Below, one piece after another: positions 1 through 4,993 of a DNA stretch of 5,088 nt. This stretch comes from an uncultured bacterium. Its GTDB lineage: Bacteria; Planctomycetota; Phycisphaerae; Phycisphaerales; SM1A02. The stretch covers positions 1-5,088 of the forward strand of contig CAJACJ010000271.1 in assembly GCA_903938205.1 (NCBI GenBank), written 5' to 3'. Both the position numbers and the translations under genes were made by a program. The notes below the pieces were generated by a model, which was not told the DNA's origin, made no database searches, and saw nothing but the letters and a program-made list of their open reading frames with translations. Every line of letters begins with the position of its first letter. Positions within the stretch are counted from its first letter, which is position 1.

Positions 1-222
1 AGCCACATTCGCTGTGGCACCGCCAGATATATAAACCGCTTCAAAACCAGCGTTTTTTACGGCTTTTGCAACAAGAGCATTGAACGCGCCTGGAGCCATG
101 ACAACGCCTTTGTCCATCAACGCGCGCAGCACGGCGCCTTGGTGTTGCGGCGCAATTTTTGAGTTCTTGGATTGATTCGTATGCGATTGATTGTGTTGTT
201 GTGCGCTCATTGTGTTCTTCAT
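1..222 (-). CDS. prpB: Methylisocitrate lyase-like protein, N-terminal fragment (runs off left edge)
   Basis: Seventy-four N-terminal residues are visible and the gene continues beyond base 1; the family is usually about 290-300 aa. After a polar, low-complexity tail rich in Q, N, S, H and K (about residues 1-28) comes the first helix and strand of the isocitrate lyase/PEP mutase TIM barrel: a VLRALMDKG helix, the MAPGAFNAL segment (residues 42-50), then NAGFEAVYISGGATAN (57-72), where SGG (66-68) matches the substrate-binding loop of PrpB. This superfamily splits 2-methylisocitrate into pyruvate and succinate in the cytosol, but it also includes oxaloacetate decarboxylases and phosphonopyruvate enzymes. 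The nearby methylcitrate-type synthase favours PrpB. The start at 222 is not certain: neither this ATG nor the in-frame ATG at 208-210 has a strong Shine-Dalgarno. The gene may be cotranscribed with the lipoprotein gene 51 bp upstream. Confidence 0.8.
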   Translation of the reverse strand, partial: MKNTMSAQQHNQSHTNQSKNSKIAPQHQGAVLRALMDKGVVMAPGAFNALVAKAVKNAGFEAVYISGGATANVA

Positions 223-243
223 TTTTTCATAACGGAAAATAAT

Positions 244-272
244 TTTATATTCACACTATGTGTGCTATGTGC
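244..272 (-). promoter_or_regulatory. Possible prpB promoter/operator region
   Basis: The 51-bp gap before prpB holds a minus-strand TATAAA (complement of 244-249), a plausible -10 box without a recognisable -35 partner. Just upstream are an inverted repeat, CACAC-TAT-GTGTG (252-264), and two direct copies of CTATGTG (256-262 and 265-271). Repeats overlapping a -10 region are typical of regulator sites. No factor can be named, and the assignment rests only on position and symmetry. Confidence 0.25.
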
Positions 273-273
273 A

Positions 274-921
274 TTATTGCGGCAACTTTTTAAATTGGTA
301 CGGTCCCTTGGTTGCGCCCCAAACTTGTTTTCCAGCGCTGTCAAATCCTCGATCCCAAATTGTAATTTCTTGTGGCGTCACCGTCACTTCACTAGTGGCG
401 TACGCCGCGCCTTGTTGAGTGCTTTCGCATGCTTGGCCAGATGTCCCGCCGTTCCATTGCGTGGCTGATTTCGCTTTGAGCTTCACGACGCAACCAGAAC
501 AGGGCATCAATTGTGAAGGCAGCAGTTGATTCAATGGATGGTCTTGCTTCCATGCCCCAGCGTATTGCTGCGTATCGCCAGGCAATTCAAACTCCAGGCT
601 TGCAACCGCGCCATCATCATGGTGAACCAAGTGATACACGCGCTGTCGATTGGGCTGATCAGCGGTTTCGCGCATGGACTGTTCAACATAAAGCCATCGC
701 CCGTCAAGCCGATCCGTCCATATTGGCTTCATATGCAGCACAATATCCTTGTAATCAGGGTCCGCCTTGCTTTGCTCCGTATTGGAAAAAGAACCCGACA
801 TCCAACTGCAAATTTGATTCACTTGCTCGCTGTTTTGATATGGAAGCGGGGGCTCATACTGCGTCACTGTTCCGCAAGCAGCAAGCGCACAAATAGCAAT
901 CAACTGGGCGATTTGTTTCAT
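274..921 (-). CDS. CpeT/CpcT-family lipoprotein
   Basis: A complete 215-aa protein. A short lipoprotein signal peptide ends in the lipobox ALAAC with Cys16, so it should be lipid-anchored outside the inner membrane. The mature part carries the CpeT/CpcT signature series in order: W-M-SGSFSN (40-47), PIW (66-68), WLYVEQS (76-82), RQRVYHL (92-98), YAGAW (120-124), GC (143-144), GAAYATSEVTV (171-181), WDRGFD (189-194) and QVWGATKGPYQF (199-210). Family members of cyanobacteria attach bilins to phycobiliproteins. Homologues in non-phototrophs are of unknown function, and an exported lipoprotein is unlikely to act on phycobilisomes, so I would not call it a lyase. It probably forms a transcription unit with downstream prpB and is divergent from prpC. 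No strong Shine-Dalgarno precedes the ATG; this start is chosen because the lipoprotein signal begins there. Confidence 0.88.
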   Translation of the reverse strand: MKQIAQLIAICALAACGTVTQYEPPLPYQNSEQVNQICSWMSGSFSNTEQSKADPDYKDIVLHMKPIWTDRLDGRWLYVEQSMRETADQPNRQRVYHLVHHDDGAVASLEFELPGDTQQYAGAWKQDHPLNQLLPSQLMPCSGCVVKLKAKSATQWNGGTSGQACESTQQGAAYATSEVTVTPQEITIWDRGFDSAGKQVWGATKGPYQFKKLPQ

Positions 922-926
922 GATCG

Positions 927-938
927 GATGCTAGCATC
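927..938. promoter_or_regulatory. 12-bp perfect palindrome in divergent intergenic region
   Basis: GATGCTAGCATC is perfectly self-complementary and sits in the only 50 bp separating the start of the CpeT-family gene (921) from that of the methylcitrate synthase gene (972). A shared operator for the divergent genes is plausible from position. No clear -10/-35 pair is visible here, and the regulator cannot be named. Confidence 0.3.
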
Positions 939-971
939 GAACGCTTTCATACCTGACCCACTGGAGAAATC

Positions 972-2129
972 ATGAGCACAACAACGTCAACCCCCAAGCA
1001 ACCAGACACCCGCGGACTTGCCGGACAATCTGCTGGTGAAACTTCTGTGTGCGCAGTCACACAAACCGAACTTTTATATCGCGGCTATGAAATTGCTGAC
1101 CTTGCCGCCAACGCAACATTTGAAGAAGTCGCGTTTTTATTGTTGATGGGTCACAAGCCCAGCGATGTTGAGTTAAAGAAATTCAAGAGCGATGTGATTG
1201 CTTTGCGCGCGGTACCTACTTCTGTGCGTGACGCCGTGGCCATGTTCGCCGTGAGTTGCCCCAACGCTCATCCCATGAGCGTGTTACGAACGGGCGTGAG
1301 TTTGCTTTCGCATGTGGACGCTGATTGCGAGGACAATTCACCTGCGGCCGAATTACAAAAGAGCATGCGCTTGCTTGCGCAAATTCCAACGCTGATTGGA
1401 ATTTGCCAGCGTTCCCGCGAAAATAAGCCCATTCTTGAACCAGACGCCACGCTTGGTCATGCCGCAAATTTGTTGTGGCTAATCAATGGGCGCAAACCAA
1501 GCGAACTAGAGGCGCGCATTATGGATGTCAGTTTGATGCTCTACGCCGAACATGATTTTAACGCCAGCACATTTGCATGCCGCGTGATTGCCAGCACCGA
1601 ATCCGATTTGCACAGCGCAATTTGCGGCGGCATTGGCGCGCTCAAGGGTCCGCTTCACGGTGGCGCTAACGAGATGGCCATGGAAATGCTCAAAGAAATC
1701 AATCACGACTGCGCAGGCGGCACCATCACGGTTGAAGCGTGGATGCAGCGCGCATTTGTTGAGAAGCGAAAGCTCATGGGTTTTGGTCACCGTGTTTATA
1801 AAAACGGCGATCACCGCGCGGGCATTCTTCGATCATGGGGTCTGCAACTCGCTGATCAACTTGGTCCAGACGCCAAGAAGTGGTTTGATATTGGCGATCG
1901 TGTGCAAGCCATCATGTTGAAGGACAAGGCCATTCACCCCAATGTTGATTTTCCGTGTGGCATGACGTATTTCATTCTTGGCATTCCAGTGCCGCAATAC
2001 ACCCCAATTTTCGTTGCCAGTCGCATTACGGGTTGGGCCGCGCATGTCATGGAGCAGCACGCCAACAACAGAATCATTCGTCCACTGGCCGATTACAAAG
2101 GTCCGGCGCCACGCAAGTGGAAGGCGTAA
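972..2129 (+). CDS. prpC: Citrate synthase family, probably 2-methylcitrate synthase
   Basis: A complete 385-aa cytosolic enzyme, normal length for the short bacterial citrate/2-methylcitrate synthases. The catalytic triad is recognisable: His229 in GPLHGGANE, His273 in GFGHRVYK, and Asp326 in HPNVDFPCG. The substrate-binding segment YAEHDFNAST (191-200) is also present. The N-terminal GLAGQSAGETSVCAV and LLYRGYEIADLA segments resemble PrpC-type enzymes, which condense propionyl-CoA with oxaloacetate. This family often accepts acetyl-CoA too, so a housekeeping citrate synthase cannot be excluded from sequence; the neighbouring methylisocitrate lyase tips the balance. GGAGA at 963-967 lies four bases before the ATG and supports this start. 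The gene appears monocistronic, with a strong terminator 48 bp after the stop, and is divergent from the CpeT-family gene. Confidence 0.92.
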   Translation: MSTTTSTPKQPDTRGLAGQSAGETSVCAVTQTELLYRGYEIADLAANATFEEVAFLLLMGHKPSDVELKKFKSDVIALRAVPTSVRDAVAMFAVSCPNAHPMSVLRTGVSLLSHVDADCEDNSPAAELQKSMRLLAQIPTLIGICQRSRENKPILEPDATLGHAANLLWLINGRKPSELEARIMDVSLMLYAEHDFNASTFACRVIASTESDLHSAICGGIGALKGPLHGGANEMAMEMLKEINHDCAGGTITVEAWMQRAFVEKRKLMGFGHRVYKNGDHRAGILRSWGLQLADQLGPDAKKWFDIGDRVQAIMLKDKAIHPNVDFPCGMTYFILGIPVPQYTPIFVASRITGWAAHVMEQHANNRIIRPLADYKGPAPRKWKA

Positions 2130-2177
2130 GACTCTTTCGTCTGTAGTTAAATTTCGTAATAAGGTGTGTCATGTATT

Positions 2178-2213
2178 CCGCCGTGTCAAAAGACGTGGCG
2201 GTTTTATTATTAT
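2178..2213 (+). terminator. Rho-independent terminator of prpC
   Basis: A 10-bp stem (2178-2187 with 2192-2201) with an AAAA loop is followed by TTTTATTATTAT. Two of the ten pairs are G·U when read as plus-strand RNA and would be C/A mismatches on the other strand. That fixes the direction and ties it to the synthase gene ending at 2129. Confidence 0.9.
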
Positions 2214-2249
2214 CCTCGCGGTGGCGGTTGTGGCATAAGTGAAGTAAGT

Positions 2250-2291
2250 AAAAATAAAAAGGGGACGAGCCTCTTTTCAAAGACTCGTCCC
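2250..2291 (-). terminator. Rho-independent terminator ending the structured RNA
   Basis: An 8-bp stem GGGACGAG/CTCGTCCC (2262-2269 with 2284-2291) is topped by a further 4 bp (2272-2275 with 2280-2283). Read on the minus strand it is followed by TTTTTATTTTT. No plus-strand T tract follows, so it terminates leftward transcription, either of the structured RNA or of the secreted-protein gene ending at 2538. Confidence 0.9.
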
Positions 2292-2489
2292 TAGTGCTGT
2301 GCGGACCATGCCCTCCGTGGCCCGCAATTGTGTTCGATTCAAGATGATGCGTTCCCGCGCAAACATCTCGCTATGGGGCGGTCTCCCTTAAAAACCGCCG
2401 CCAATCGAACTTCTGATTCATGGTGTTCCCCCAACACCATGCTTTTCCTTACACAACTCTTCGGCCCTTTTTCCTAAGAGTGAATCAGA
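2250..2489 (-). ncRNA. Candidate structured RNA with GGA loops (unrecognised family)
   Basis: About 240 nt with no credible ORF but nested complementary segments, listed 5' to 3' on the minus strand. Helix F (2481-2489 with 2412-2420, 9 bp) encloses hairpin G (2476-2481/2456-2461) and hairpin E (2433-2441/2419-2427, 9 perfect bp, GGGGG loop). Helix B (2403-2410/2332-2339, 8 bp) encloses hairpin D (2394-2399/2377-2382) and hairpin C (2364-2370/2340-2346, then 2358-2361/2348-2351 with hexaloop CGGGAA). Hairpin A (2318-2326/2300-2308) and the terminator follow. F shares one or two end bases with G and E, so those helix ends compete. Pairs 2369/2341 and 2321/2305 are G·U only on the minus strand. 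Loops of G, E, D, C and A, and the G-E linker, all carry GGA. No separate promoter is evident, so it may be either a small RNA or a 3' UTR. It shows no hallmarks of 6S, tmRNA, SRP RNA or RNase P RNA. Confidence 0.6.
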
Positions 2490-2524
2490 TTGAGTAACAC
2501 GCATTCAGTCTTATGACTCAATGC
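2489..2524 (-). promoter_or_regulatory. Two alternative helices between CDS stop and structured RNA
   Basis: The 48 bases after the stop codon at 2538 contain a hairpin (2501-2510 with 2515-2524; nine pairs, one mismatch, 4-nt loop). The same bases can instead form a 7-bp helix (2489-2495 with 2516-2522). The two are mutually exclusive. The second also takes one base from helix F of the downstream RNA. It could be part of the RNA's 5' end or a processing or regulatory element. Confidence 0.35.
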
Positions 2525-2537
2525 GATATTTGTGAAA

Positions 2538-3473
2538 TTAGTTCCGTCTGCGACCTGTCATCAGAGCAGCAAGTCCAATTAAAGCGGCTGCGCCTGGGGC
2601 TGGAATAAATGTCCAAGCCAATTGGCCAGGTCCAGCGCCCTCAGCGCCTTCAAATGTGGAATTAAATGTCCAAACCTTGCCACCGGTCGTGTACTTGGTT
2701 TGAGCGTCGCTCTTCAAGTTCAAGCTAGCAAGTGTGTACATAGTTGTTCCACCAGTTTGCGCAGTTGACTTGCCAGTGGTGTTGCCCCATACGGTCAGCT
2801 TTGGTGCATTTACGACACCTACTCCCGCCATAGCAGTTTCAATGTCGCTGCATTTCAAAGTCCAACGACCAATCATGACCATTTTATCTGGATGAGCGCT
2901 GGCATTGGTTTCGAATGCAGCTTCTGTTGGCGCGGATTGATACCAACCTGGACCAACATAGTTCGTGCCGCTAGAGCCACCAATCATCGTGTCAGGTGTA
3001 TTTGGATTTGACCAGTATGAATCCGCAGTGATTGCACCTGTGTTTCCAACGCCTTGTGTTCGACCACCAACCGCTACAAATGAATCCCATGTGTTGTTGC
3101 CCGCTCCACCATTGGCGCTTGCGCTGGGTAGCCAACTACTATTGCTGTGTTGAAACATAAGACCGGCGCTGTTGACATATTTGCTGGATTTATTCACGCC
3201 ATAGGTTCCCGCATCGGTGGTTCCTTGACCAAAGAAGCTCACAATGCGCTCGCCAGCGGAGCCAGTTCCAAGCGAGGAATTAAACTTTACATAGACATCC
3301 ATGACGCTGTAATAAGCGTTGCTAGCACCAGTGCCAACACCAGTTGCAGCAGAACCATCCGCGGCTAGCAAATAATTTTTTGCATGCAAGCCTTGCATGC
3401 CCGCAACAGAGGCGCTTGCGGCGCCGGCGAATGTCATTGCAAGAAGAGTGGAAACGATCGAAGTAGTACGCAT
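2538..3473 (-). CDS. Secreted protein with PEP-CTERM-like sorting tail (paralogue 1)
   Basis: A 311-aa protein of unknown function. An N-terminal signal peptide (MRTTSIVSTLLAMTFAGAASA, about residues 1-21) leads to a Gly/Ser/Thr/Asn-rich mature part with one cysteine (Cys208), probably beta-rich. The C-terminus is the sorting tail PAPG (291-294), a short hydrophobic helix (295-306) and RRRN (308-311). Such tails direct proteins to the envelope and removal by exosortase-type enzymes. PAPG in place of PEP is usual in Phycisphaerae-like planctomycetes. The start at 3473 is chosen because AGGAG lies seven bases upstream, the signal peptide begins there, and the paralogue starts at the same residue. 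The open frame continues upstream to 3620, but that part lies over a structured leader. It is a tandem paralogue of 4067-4993. A function cannot be given from sequence. Confidence 0.88.
   Translation of the reverse strand: MRTTSIVSTLLAMTFAGAASASVAGMQGLHAKNYLLAADGSAATGVGTGASNAYYSVMDVYVKFNSSLGTGSAGERIVSFFGQGTTDAGTYGVNKSSKYVNSAGLMFQHSNSSWLPSASANGGAGNNTWDSFVAVGGRTQGVGNTGAITADSYWSNPNTPDTMIGGSSGTNYVGPGWYQSAPTEAAFETNASAHPDKMVMIGRWTLKCSDIETAMAGVGVVNAPKLTVWGNTTGKSTAQTGGTTMYTLASLNLKSDAQTKYTTGGKVWTFNSTFEGAEGAGPGQLAWTFIPAPGAAALIGLAALMTGRRRN
2985..3155 (-). repeat. Near-identical block shared by the two paralogues
   Basis: These 171 bases match 4490-4660 with five differences, all synonymous, so residues 107-163 here and 112-168 in the other copy are identical over 57 aa. 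Flanking parts have amino-acid changes and indels. The block shows recent duplication with gene conversion or strong constraint on this segment. Confidence 0.9.
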
Positions 3474-3568
3474 TGAAGCGCTCCTTTGGGAAACGCGGTT
3501 CGGGAAAGAACCGCTGGGAAACAAGCAAATCGGGAAAAGATTTGCAGTAAGTCGTGATGAGTTTGGAA
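3474..3568 (-). promoter_or_regulatory. Structured 5' leader with repeated UUUCCC loops (paralogue 1)
   Basis: On the minus strand two perfect 7-bp hairpins precede the start codon. The distal one is GCAAATC/GATTTGC (3539-3545 with 3525-3531) with loop UUUUCCC. The proximal one is GCGGTTC/GAACCGC (3508-3514 with 3495-3501) with loop UUUCCC. UUUCCC recurs between the hairpins (3516-3521) and just before the Shine-Dalgarno (3488-3493), giving four copies spaced about 14-16 nt. The Shine-Dalgarno AAAGGAG (3481-3487) can form a weak UCC/GGA pairing with the last copy. The homologous leader at 4994-5088 keeps both hairpins. The transcription start is not visible. Post-transcriptional control is inferred. 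Confidence 0.65.
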
Positions 3569-3611
3569 AGCGGCCAGACCTTGACTTTCTGAAACAGTCC
3601 TTCACATGCAA

Positions 3612-3669
3612 GCACCGCAATCGCCGGAGATTTCAGTCCCTTTCACTGAAATCTCCGGCAGCGGCGTGC
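3612..3669. repeat. Long inverted repeat / stem-loop upstream of leader 1
   Basis: A perfect 15-bp inverted repeat (3623-3637 with 3645-3659, 7-base loop) is extended outward by seven more pairs (3616-3618 with 3661-3663; 3612-3615 with 3666-3669), broken by a small internal loop and a 2-base bulge. No T tract follows on either strand, so it is not an ordinary intrinsic terminator. It may be a leader hairpin, a dimeric-protein site, or a small palindromic repeat unit. Confidence 0.7.
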
Positions 3670-3982
3670 TGGAGTTCTGTTTCAGATTTGGCGTCATTTC
3701 ATTCAGTCCAGCAGACAACTTTGCGACTTGAATTCAATTTCATCTTTGCTTTAGAAGCTTGAAGAAATTAAATGTCGCACTCATGTGCTGAGATTGAATG
3801 AACAAGTCTTGTCGAAACTCAAATGAGAATCAACCTTGCACTCCAAACCCGATAATTTTTTAATACCCTTTAAGCCAACTCACTCTTCCGACAACTAGGA
3901 ACACACGGATCGGTCGGATTTCGACCCGCATATTATTAATAACACAGGAATAATGCGTGTCAAATTAATGTTGTAATTTTTT
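3670..3982. other. Intergenic region without recognisable gene
   Basis: AT-rich spacer between the two secreted-protein genes. It should hold the promoter of the left gene, but I find no convincing -35/-10 pair. It contains short palindromes: TTGAATTCAA at 3729-3738, ACAAG-T-CTTGT at 3802-3812 and TTATTAATAA at 3933-3942. An imperfect inverted repeat (CGCA..TTATT with AATAATGCG) lies at about 3927-3957. ORFs here lack coding character. Confidence 0.5.
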
Positions 3983-4021
3983 ATAAAAATAAAAGACGCT
4001 CCTATTTCTAGAAGTCGTCTT
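3983..4021 (-). terminator. Rho-independent terminator of paralogue 2
   Basis: Read on the minus strand, AAGACG pairs with CGTCTT (4016-4021 with 3993-3998). After a bulged A, six further pairs (4009-4014 with 3999-4004, one G·U) are capped by a GAAA tetraloop. TTATTTTTATAA follows. It lies about 45 bases after the stop of the right-hand gene. Confidence 0.88.
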
Positions 4022-4033
4022 GAAGCCAAATTT

Positions 4034-4055
4034 GCCTGAAATTAGGCGTTTTTTT
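4034..4055 (+). terminator. Possible weak plus-strand terminator
   Basis: GCCT/AGGC (4034-4037 with 4044-4047, plus an outer U·G pair) is followed by G and seven T. The stem is short and no plus-strand gene is evident upstream, so it may be chance, or it may block antisense transcription into the gene at 4067. Confidence 0.3.
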
Positions 4056-4066
4056 GCTTGTTGAAA

Positions 4067-4993
4067 TTAGTTCCGTCTACGACCTGATATCAGAGCAGCG
4101 AGGCCAATCAAAGCTGCAGCTCCCGGGGTTGGTACTCCAAATGTCCAAGCTGCTTGGCCAGCAATTGCACCATCAAATGTGGAATCAAATGTCCAAACCT
4201 TGCCACCTGTGGTGTATTTGGTTTGAGCGTCGCTCTTCAAGTTTATGCTGGCAAGTGTGTAGACGGTTGTTCCACCAGTTTGCGCAGTTGACTTACCAGT
4301 GGTGTCGCCCCACACGGTCATTTTCACTGCTGATCCACTGGCCAAAATATCGCTGCATTTCAAAGACCAACGACCAATCATCACCAATTTATCAGCATGA
4401 GCGCTGGCATTGGTTTCAAATCCAGCTTCTGTTGGCGCAGATTGATACCAACCTGGCCCAACATAATTGGCACCGCTAGAGCCACCAACCATCGTGTCAG
4501 GTGTATTTGGATTTGACCAGTATGAATCTGCAGTGATTGCACCGGTGTTTCCAACGCCTTGTGTTCGACCACCAACGGCTACAAATGAATCCCATGTGTT
4601 GTTACCCGCTCCACCATTGGCGCTTGCGCTGGGTAGCCAACTGCTATTGCTGTGTTGAAAGGTAAGACTTGCGTTGTTGACATACTTGCTGGATTTATTC
4701 ACGCCATAGGTTCCCGCATCTGTGGTTCCTTGACCAAAGAAACTCACAATGCGCTCGCCTTGGGAGCCAGTTCCTAACGCGGAATTAAACTTGACATAGA
4801 CGTCCATAACTGAGTATGCCGCATTTGTATTCCAATATCCTGTTGCTGAATCGTAGACTTGTTTTGCGGCAGTACCGTCTGCGGCTAGCAAGTAATTTTT
4901 TGCATACAGGCCTTGCATGCCCGCAACAGAGGCGCTTGCGGCGCCGGCGAATGTCATGGCGAGAAGAGTGGAAACGATCGAAGTAGTACGCAT
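4067..4993 (-). CDS. Secreted protein with PEP-CTERM-like sorting tail (paralogue 2)
   Basis: A 308-aa tandem paralogue of the gene at 2538-3473. The signal peptide is identical over residues 1-29, there is one cysteine (Cys213), and the sorting tail is PTPG (288-291), a hydrophobic helix and RRRN (305-308). The copies differ mainly in three places: after LLAADG, where this one has a longer KQVYDSATGYWNTNA stretch; near residue 217, where ILASGSAVK replaces a longer segment; and just before the sorting tail. The start at 4993 is supported by AGGAG eight bases upstream and by alignment with the paralogue; an in-frame GTG three codons earlier is less likely. Its own terminator follows, so it is probably transcribed separately from paralogue 1. 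It is probably an envelope or extracellular protein. The biological role is unknown. Confidence 0.88.
   Translation of the reverse strand: MRTTSIVSTLLAMTFAGAASASVAGMQGLYAKNYLLAADGTAAKQVYDSATGYWNTNAAYSVMDVYVKFNSALGTGSQGERIVSFFGQGTTDAGTYGVNKSSKYVNNASLTFQHSNSSWLPSASANGGAGNNTWDSFVAVGGRTQGVGNTGAITADSYWSNPNTPDTMVGGSSGANYVGPGWYQSAPTEAGFETNASAHADKLVMIGRWSLKCSDILASGSAVKMTVWGDTTGKSTAQTGGTTVYTLASINLKSDAQTKYTTGGKVWTFDSTFDGAIAGQAAWTFGVPTPGAAALIGLAALISGRRRN

Noticed and set aside
172..468. Plus-strand 98-aa ORF
   Set aside because: It covers parts of two well-supported minus-strand genes and their spacer and resembles no family.
513..975. Plus-strand ORFs of 127 and 149 aa
   Set aside because: They are antisense shadows of the CpeT-family gene, whose frame has unmistakable family motifs.
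2277..2309. Ten-codon minus-strand peptide behind GGAGGG inside the structured RNA
   Set aside because: GGAGGG lies only one base before the ATG, too close to act as a Shine-Dalgarno, and the frame runs into the terminator stem.
2250..2489. Known RNA (6S, tmRNA, SRP RNA, RNase P, group II intron domain V, tRNA T-arm resemblance)
   Set aside because: None of the hallmark sequences of these RNAs is present. The GTTCGATT segment pairs long-range instead of forming a T arm, and the overall fold differs. A database search was not possible.
3488..3537. Regularly spaced GGGAAA copies as a CRISPR-like array
   Set aside because: Repeats are six bases long and spaced 14-16 bases, part of paired hairpins; they have no CRISPR repeat or spacer character.
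3474..3620. 49-residue N-terminal extension of the left secreted protein
   Set aside because: It would hide the signal peptide inside the protein and translate through the leader hairpins. The paralogue's frame is closed there, and the good Shine-Dalgarno serves the internal ATG at 3473.
3397..3762. Plus-strand 121-aa ORF across the leader and long inverted repeat
   Set aside because: It is antisense to the signal peptide and built on structured non-coding DNA, with no family resemblance.
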